The translations under genes and the position numbers were made by a program. A stretch of 12,126 bases of DNA from an uncultured Eubacteriales bacterium. GTDB taxonomy: Bacteria; Bacillota; Clostridia; Oscillospirales; CAG-382. The stretch is from contig URSI01000021.1 in assembly GCA_900550505.1 (NCBI GenBank), positions 1 to 12,126 of the forward strand. The letters are read 5' to 3'. The notes beneath the pieces are model-generated. The model saw only the letters and a program-made list of their open reading frames with translations, had not been told where the DNA came from and searched no databases. The stretch's first letter is position 1. Each line of letters opens with the position of its first letter. Below are positions 8,037 to 12,126 of this stretch, one piece after another.

Positions 8037-9230
8037 TTACACCGCTGCGAATCTCTGACCCGGCAGCGCGGTTATCTCTCCGAGTATTTCAAGCGCCGTA
8101 AGCGCCTTAGCCGTATCCGAAACACTGAAACCGAGCAGTTTCACAAGACCGTCGGCAGTTATACCCTCGTTTTTTCTCACGGCGTCCAAAACGGCCGCTT
8201 CGCATTCCGTCGCTCCCGACCGTTCCGCCGCTTGCGGCTCAGCACCTTCCGGACGCGGTCCCGACGTCCCGTGAACAGCGTTGCCTGCATCGGTACGCTC
8301 GTTTTCAACGGGTTCGTGTGCATGATATTTCTTTATGCGTTCCACATCCGGGTTTCTCAGCTCGTATCTGTCGCTGAGCTTTTCGGCTATATCCGTAGCC
8401 GAATGCGCGACTTGTGCGCCGGAACGAAGCAGCCATGCAGTCCCCTCATACGCTTCATCCCCCGCTACCGGAGGTGAAACGAATATAAGTCTGCCTTGTT
8501 TTTTCGCACAGTCGGCCGTTATCAGCGCTCCGCTCTTCATACCGGCCTGCGTCACCAGCACCGCATCGCTTATCCCGCTTATGATACGGTTGCGCTGCGG
8601 ATACGTATAGCGCGCCGCCGGAAAATTCGGAGGATATTCGCTGATGATCATGCCTTTTTCAGCTATTTCGGAAAGCATCTCACCGTTGTACCAGCGCCAC
8701 GCGCGCTCATGACCGCAGCCGAGCACCGCCACGGTGAATCCTCCGCCGTCAAGACAGCTGCGATGCGCCTGTGAGTCTATCCCGTACGCGAGCCCGCTTA
8801 CTACGGTCACGCCGTAATCGGAAAGTCCGGACGAGAGAACGGACGTGCTCTTCAATCCGGACGGCACGGCATCACGGGTACCGACTATCGCCACGCACGG
8901 CGTCTCGCCGAGCTGTCGCAGCCTCCCCTTCATGTAGAGCAGGTACGGTCTGTCGCCCAGCATCCGCAGACGTGAGGGATACAGCGGATCGCCGAGCGCC
9001 ACCGGTGTTATCCCGCTACGCTCACACCTGCCCACTATGTCGATCGCCCTTGTGAGATCCTTGTCCAGCAACCGTTTCTCAGTGGTTTCACGAAGCCCCA
9101 GATCTGCATAGCTCCCGGCGGAGTATACGGCGGCAGGATCGTCTCCGAAAGCTGCCAGCAGTTTGCGTCCCTGCTTGTTCGCAGGTCCGAGCGCACAGGC
9201 AAGCCACACGGAGTAAATCAATTTGCTCAT
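8037..9230 (-). CDS. dprA: DNA-processing protein DprA (Smf family)
   Basis: DprA binds single-stranded DNA taken up in transformation and loads RecA; it is also widely kept in species not known to be competent. From the chosen start it is 397 residues. An N-terminal helical region (1-105) is followed by the Rossmann-like domain with CVAIVGTRDAVPSG (112-125), VVSGLAYGIDSQAH (143-156), AVLGCG (168-173) and the core motif YPQRNRIISGISDAVLV (210-226) followed by SGALITA (233-239). A charged linker (about 303-340) leads to a winged-helix domain (343-397). I chose the ATG at 9230 because AAAGGG (9239-9244) lies eight bases upstream and MSKLIYSVWL fits the family. An in-frame GTG at 9248 lacks such a site. 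Departures from the usual pattern: the segment after GCG reads HERAWRWYNGEML, PPGT is missing before the RNRII motif, and the usual FPxRN is YPQRN. Confidence 0.95.
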   Translation of the reverse strand: MSKLIYSVWLACALGPANKQGRKLLAAFGDDPAAVYSAGSYADLGLRETTEKRLLDKDLTRAIDIVGRCERSGITPVALGDPLYPSRLRMLGDRPYLLYMKGRLRQLGETPCVAIVGTRDAVPSGLKSTSVLSSGLSDYGVTVVSGLAYGIDSQAHRSCLDGGGFTVAVLGCGHERAWRWYNGEMLSEIAEKGMIISEYPPNFPAARYTYPQRNRIISGISDAVLVTQAGMKSGALITADCAKKQGRLIFVSPPVAGDEAYEGTAWLLRSGAQVAHSATDIAEKLSDRYELRNPDVERIKKYHAHEPVENERTDAGNAVHGTSGPRPEGAEPQAAERSGATECEAAVLDAVRKNEGITADGLVKLLGFSVSDTAKALTALEILGEITALPGQRFAAV

Positions 9231-9238
9231 CCGCACCA

Positions 9239-9244
9239 CCCTTT
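9239..9244 (-). promoter_or_regulatory. ribosome binding site deciding the dprA start
   Basis: AAAGGG on the minus strand ends eight bases before the ATG at 9230, whereas the GTG at 9248 has no purine-rich site at a useful distance. This favours the ATG start. Confidence 0.6.
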
Positions 9245-9265
9245 CCACGTTATCCGCACAAAGTC

Positions 9266-9277
9266 ACATACAAACGA
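9266..9277 (-). other. 12-bp spacer motif TCGTTTGTATGT, copy upstream of dprA
   Basis: This second copy of the 12-base motif lies in the 61-bp spacer between the RNA methyltransferase stop and dprA. It is followed by GAC, as in the smc spacer, where two extra bases intervene. Downstream in the same spacer, GGATAACG also occurs in the leader of the first gene of the array. It could be part of an internal promoter or a regulator site; no consensus sigma-A promoter is evident, and I cannot assign a function. Confidence 0.35.
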
Positions 9278-9309
9278 TTTCCACCTGAACACTTATAAAG
9301 TTTTCATCG

Positions 9310-10083
9310 TCAGCCGTGAGCGGCAGCCTCCCACAGAATGACCGAAGCCGCCACGGCAGCATTCAGGCTCTCGCTCCGTTCGTCGGTAGGAATGCTGAGT
9401 GCACGGCAAAGCGAAGCCACCCCGGCGCTGATGCCATGGCCTTCGTTCCCGATGACCACAAGATCGCTGCGGCTTATCCCGTCTCTCCCGAGGACAGCAG
9501 CACCGCCCGACGGCATCGCTGCCCAGCACACGCCGGCACGGGCTATGTGCTCACGCACCATGTTCTCAGGGTCTGTGCACACCACTATCCGCTGACGGAA
9601 CACCGCGCCCATGGAACTTCTCACGGTCTTCTGAGCATATACATCCGCACAGTCGGCGCTGACATACACCGCATCGGCGCCGAAAGCGAGCGCCGACCGC
9701 AGTACGGTACCCACATTGCCGTTATCCCTGACCGACTCAAGCATCACCCCGCCGCCTGCGTACTCATCTGATGCGACATTCGGCAACAGATCGGAAACGC
9801 ACAGCACCCCGTCAGGAGCCGAATCGGAAGTGATTTTATCATAAACACTGTCCGAAACGAGGCAAAGCCTGTCTTCAGGCACTCTTTTAACCAGTTCCGC
9901 ATACTTTTCCAAAGCGTCCGCAGCAACATACACCGCACGCGGGCTCAGCCCGGCGTCAAGGTATTCCTTCAGAAGCTTGGCGCCCTCGAATCTGAACAGT
10001 CCTGACGCGATGCGTTCTTTTCTGTCGCACAGTCTCACAAGCTGCTTTACGCGCTCGGAAACGCGCGACGTAAGCTCGTTCAT
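9310..10083 (-). CDS. TrmH/SpoU-family RNA 2'-O-ribose methyltransferase
   Basis: This 257-residue protein is a SpoU (SPOUT) RNA methyltransferase, which transfers methyl from S-adenosylmethionine to a ribose 2'-OH of rRNA or tRNA. All three trefoil-knot motifs are present: DNGNVGTVLRSA (120-131; N121 and R128 are the conserved asparagine and arginine), VIGNEGHGIS (210-219), and IPTDERSESLNAAVAASVIL (231-250). The N-terminal 100 residues, with RFEGAKLLKEYLDAGL at 31-46, match the SpoU substrate-binding domain (L30e-like), as in RlmB and related 23S rRNA enzymes. The exact target nucleotide cannot be fixed from sequence. The start overlaps the prmC stop by four bases, and AGGAG (10091-10095) seven bases upstream is one of the best ribosome binding sites here. 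It sits between prmC and dprA in a translation-maintenance context. Confidence 0.93.
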   Translation of the reverse strand: MNELTSRVSERVKQLVRLCDRKERIASGLFRFEGAKLLKEYLDAGLSPRAVYVAADALEKYAELVKRVPEDRLCLVSDSVYDKITSDSAPDGVLCVSDLLPNVASDEYAGGGVMLESVRDNGNVGTVLRSALAFGADAVYVSADCADVYAQKTVRSSMGAVFRQRIVVCTDPENMVREHIARAGVCWAAMPSGGAAVLGRDGISRSDLVVIGNEGHGISAGVASLCRALSIPTDERSESLNAAVAASVILWEAAAHG

Positions 10084-10916
10084 ACCAGTTCTCCTATGAC
10101 TACGCGCTCTATATCCCCCATGTCACGGCGAAATGACACGTCAAACCCTGCCGACTCAAGCATCGCCGCAACGTCCTGCGACTGCCCGAAGCCGACCTCA
10201 AACATCATATACGCCCCTTTTCCGAGGCGCGGCGCGCACGAGGAGATGACCGAACGGTAAAACGTCAGTCCGTCGGGACCGCCGTCAAGTGCAGTATGCG
10301 GTTCTGCCTGAACATGGGTCTCGAGCATGGATATCTCATCCGCCGGTATATACGGCGGGTTGCAAACCACCGCATCGACACCGGATATCCTGGAATATTC
10401 CTCCGGTTCAAGTGCGTCGAACCGCTCCACACTCACCGCCGGATACTGCGAAAGATTCTCCCCCGCAAAGGAAAGCGGCGCGTGATAATAGTCAAGCGCC
10501 ATCCCGGTTACGTCAGGTCTGTTTGAAGCGATCGCAAGAGATATGCATCCGCTGCCACAGCATATGTCGGCAAACCTGCCCCTGTCGGGCAGCAGCTCTA
10601 TCGCCGCGGCAGCAAGTATCTCGGTATCGCTCCGCGGTATGAAGCACCCCGGACCCACCGAAACGGGCAATCCGTAAAACCAGCACTCTCCGAATATATA
10701 CTGAAGCGGAACTCCCGATGCGAAGCGGCGCACCATATCCCGGCAGAGGACCACGGTCGCCTCATCGACTTCCGTATCCAGAAGCGTCAGCAAAGTCTTT
10801 CTGTCTATGCACAGTGAATGAGCCACTATCAGATCCGCAAGAGTCACAAACTCATCGGTATATGCGGACAGTTCCCGTGCAAGGTCGCGTCTGAGCTCGT
10901 TTATGGATATTTTCAT
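10080..10916 (-). CDS. prmC: peptide chain release factor N5-glutamine methyltransferase PrmC (HemK)
   Basis: PrmC methylates the glutamine of the GGQ motif in release factors RF1 and RF2, improving peptide release. The 278-residue length fits the family. An N-terminal helical domain (about 1-75) precedes PLQYIFGECWFYGL (70-83) and CFIPRSDTEILA (91-102). The SAM-binding loop is ADICCGSGCISLAIA (116-130), a Cys-rich version of the usual DLGTGSG. The catalytic substrate-binding motif is NPPY (186-189), followed by EPHTALDGGPDGLTFYRSV, typical of the family. The start overlaps the DUF1385 stop (ATGA, 10913-10916), and GAGGAA (10925-10930) eight bases upstream is a good ribosome binding site. prmC is usually beside prfA (RF1), which is absent here: the next gene is an RNA methyltransferase. 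Confidence 0.96.
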   Translation of the reverse strand: MKISINELRRDLARELSAYTDEFVTLADLIVAHSLCIDRKTLLTLLDTEVDEATVVLCRDMVRRFASGVPLQYIFGECWFYGLPVSVGPGCFIPRSDTEILAAAAIELLPDRGRFADICCGSGCISLAIASNRPDVTGMALDYYHAPLSFAGENLSQYPAVSVERFDALEPEEYSRISGVDAVVCNPPYIPADEISMLETHVQAEPHTALDGGPDGLTFYRSVISSCAPRLGKGAYMMFEVGFGQSQDVAAMLESAGFDVSFRRDMGDIERVVIGELV

Positions 10917-11968
10917 TCCGGCACTTCCTCATCCGAAGCCGCAACTTCCGCTTCACCGGCAGTGCCCGGAGCGTCGGCGTGGTCCGCCCCGGTTCCGGCA
11001 CCGGGCTGATCCCAGAGGCGAGGGGAAAAATCCGGAAACACCGACGGGAGCGAAGCCTTGAGCGCCGTGATGGCACATTCCATCTGCCCCTCATCCGGTT
11101 CCTTGGTGGTTATACGCTGCATCCACAGCCCCGGTGCGGACAGTATACGGGTGACAATGTTGTCGTGTTTACCCGCATACATTATATACTCGTACCCGAC
11201 GCCTACTACTACCGGAAGCAACAAAATCTTGATAACCACGCGCTGCCATACAACGTCAGTCGTGAACGCAGTCGCCGCCAGTATCGATATGATGATGATC
11301 ACAAACAGCAATGAAGTCCCGCAGCGGGGATGGTACCTGCTCTCTCTCCTTACGTTCTCCACCGTAAGCTCCGCACCGTGCTCATAGCAGAACACCGTCT
11401 TGTGCTCGGCTCCGTGGTACATAAAGACCCTGTGCATATCCGGCAGAAGAGATGCAAGGAACAGATACAGGACGAAAACGATAACTTTGAAAACTCCCTC
11501 GACGGCGCTGCGCCAGTAACCGAGTTCGACATCAAAAAGCCTTTCAGTTCCTTTTGCCGCAAGCGTCGGCAGATAGACGAACAGGCCTACCACCAGAGCC
11601 ATGGCGAAAACGAATGAAAGCCCCGTCAACACATTCATCAACGAAGCCCCGAAGCGCTTTTTCAGCCACTTCTCGAACTTGCCCGGCTCCTCTTCCAGGC
11701 CGAGCATATCCACGGCATCGCTGAGCGTAGAATATGACAGTATCAGCGTCTCCACAAAATTTACGATCCCGCGTATGAACGGCACGCGAAACAGACGGCA
11801 TTTGTCGCGCACCGTTTTATTGGACTTGTTCTTGACGACGATGCCGCCGTCCTGCGCACGGACCGCTATCGAGTGGCGCTCACGGCTTTTCATCATCACG
11901 CCCTCTATCACGGCTTCGCCGCCGACCGTGCCGAGGCGGGGATTTTTATTGTCTGAAGGTCTGCTCAT
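10913..11968 (-). CDS. DUF1385 (YqhQ-type) integral membrane protein
   Basis: This 351-residue membrane protein belongs to DUF1385, whose biochemical role is unknown. Family landmarks are GGEAVIEGVMM (16-26), HGAEHKTVFCYE (185-196) and HPRCGTSLLFV (213-223). The conserved His, Glu and Cys residues suggest a metal-binding or catalytic site at the membrane surface (inference). Hydrophobic segments at about 112-136, 158-176, 217-240 and 245-263 suggest four membrane spans. There is no signal peptide. The last 30 or so residues are a low-complexity Gly/Ala/Asp/Glu tail, probably disordered. It is the first gene of the array, directly behind a strong promoter, with only a weak AGAGAAAG-type ribosome binding region. 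In Clostridia DUF1385 genes often stand next to prmC-prfA, and here the stop overlaps the prmC start by four bases. Confidence 0.93.
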   Translation of the reverse strand: MSRPSDNKNPRLGTVGGEAVIEGVMMKSRERHSIAVRAQDGGIVVKNKSNKTVRDKCRLFRVPFIRGIVNFVETLILSYSTLSDAVDMLGLEEEPGKFEKWLKKRFGASLMNVLTGLSFVFAMALVVGLFVYLPTLAAKGTERLFDVELGYWRSAVEGVFKVIVFVLYLFLASLLPDMHRVFMYHGAEHKTVFCYEHGAELTVENVRRESRYHPRCGTSLLFVIIIISILAATAFTTDVVWQRVVIKILLLPVVVGVGYEYIMYAGKHDNIVTRILSAPGLWMQRITTKEPDEGQMECAITALKASLPSVFPDFSPRLWDQPGAGTGADHADAPGTAGEAEVAASDEEVPE

Positions 11969-12007
11969 GTTTCACAAAACTTTCTCTTGTATTTCGTTAT
12001 CCTATGT

Positions 12008-12036
12008 ATTATAATTAAACGCACTGAAAAAGTAAA
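12008..12036 (-). promoter_or_regulatory. sigma-A-type promoter of the DUF1385-to-smc array
   Basis: On the minus strand TTTACT (12036-12031) is followed, after exactly 17 bases, by a perfect TATAAT (12013-12008). Transcription would start near 12001, giving a leader of about 32 bases before the ATG at 11968. This is the only consensus-quality promoter I see for the minus-strand genes, and it fits one long transcript through the overlapping genes. Weaker internal promoters in the spacers cannot be ruled out. Confidence 0.85.
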
Positions 12037-12044
12037 CACTTTTT
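12027..12044. repeat. AT-rich inverted repeat over the -35 element
   Basis: AAAAAGT, a 4-base gap AAAC, and ACTTTTT form a perfect 7-bp inverted repeat that covers the -35 hexamer at 12031-12036. It could be a small operator. It is too GC-poor to be a convincing intrinsic terminator, although a T run follows on the plus strand. The intergenic stretch 11969-12100 contains nothing else I can assign beyond the promoter and this repeat. Confidence 0.4.
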
Positions 12045-12100
12045 TTGGATTTCACTCTAAACTTTTTACGGACCTAAATTGCAATATCAAATAGGACATT

Positions 12101-12126
12101 ATGAAAAACAAAATCAGAGCAGTGGT
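12101..12126 (+). CDS. start of a divergent gene, cut by the window edge
   Basis: A plus-strand ATG at 12101 is preceded by AGGA (12093-12096) four bases upstream. It opens a frame reading M-K-N-K-I-R-A-V-V to the edge. The short basic start turning hydrophobic would fit a signal peptide or membrane anchor, but nine residues cannot show this. Function is unknown. It would be transcribed away from the DUF1385 gene, sharing the intergenic region of about 130 bp. No clear promoter of its own is visible. Confidence 0.5.

Noticed and set aside
3191..8058. Plus-strand open frames opposite the radical SAM, rnc, plsX and topA genes (for example 3668-4144, 4894-5322, 7540-8058).
   Set aside because: All are shadows of well-supported minus-strand genes with complete family motifs; none shows a family motif or a good ribosome binding site.
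9231..9248. DprA start at the GTG at 9248.
   Set aside because: No purine-rich site upstream, while the ATG at 9230 has AAAGGG eight bases before it and matches the family start.
12027..12047. Inverted repeat followed by a T run on the plus strand, considered as a terminator.
   Set aside because: The stem is almost all A-T and sits on a strong promoter, with no plus-strand gene upstream of it in the window to terminate.
1..12126. Search for CRISPR arrays, insertion sequences, tRNA/rRNA genes, toxin-antitoxin pairs and phage or defence genes.
   Set aside because: None seen: no regularly spaced repeats, no transposase motifs, no tRNA-like cloverleaf, and all sizeable genes are housekeeping families.

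Overview
The window reads as a chromosomal housekeeping segment from a member of the Bacillota, most likely class Clostridia. Evidence is the YqhQ/DUF1385-prmC pair, a dprA-topA pair, and a plsX-rnc-(radical SAM)-smc run, all typical of that group. There is no plasmid, phage, insertion sequence, CRISPR, tRNA or rRNA signal. GC content is moderately high, and the genus cannot be named from this sequence.

Almost everything is on the minus strand and forms one long, tightly packed array read from right to left: DUF1385/YqhQ membrane protein (11968-10913), prmC (10916-10080), a SpoU/TrmH-family RNA 2'-O-methyltransferase (10083-9310), dprA (9230-8037), topA (8007-5770), plsX (5765-4791), rnc (4794-4075), an Elp3-like radical SAM protein (4078-3086), and smc (2986 to beyond the left edge). 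Four junctions are 4-base ATGA stop/start overlaps. The widest gaps are 99 bp (before smc), 61 bp (before dprA) and 29 bp (before topA). A strong sigma-A-type promoter (TTTACT, 17 bp, TATAAT) lies just upstream of the first gene. A divergent plus-strand gene starts at 12101 and is cut by the right edge.

The array combines translation (release-factor methylation, RNA ribose methylation, RNase III), DNA topology and chromosome organisation (TopA, SMC), recombination of incoming DNA (DprA) and phospholipid synthesis (PlsX). It looks like three normally separate Bacillota neighbourhoods joined end to end. The frequent partners prfA (next to prmC), trmFO (after topA) and acpP (between plsX and rnc) are missing.

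The most important irregularity is in smc. The reading frame breaks inside a short GA repeat at 2072-2079. The N-terminal ATPase lobe is in one frame (stop at 2051), while the first coil, the hinge and the second coil continue, open for about 690 codons, in another frame to the window edge. Restoring one GA unit, or removing one base, repairs the gene. This is either a sequencing/assembly error, a real mutation or, less likely, a slippage switch. I found no convincing new multi-gene system. The least characterised elements are the DUF1385 protein, the Elp3-like radical SAM protein and a 12-bp motif shared by two of the spacers.
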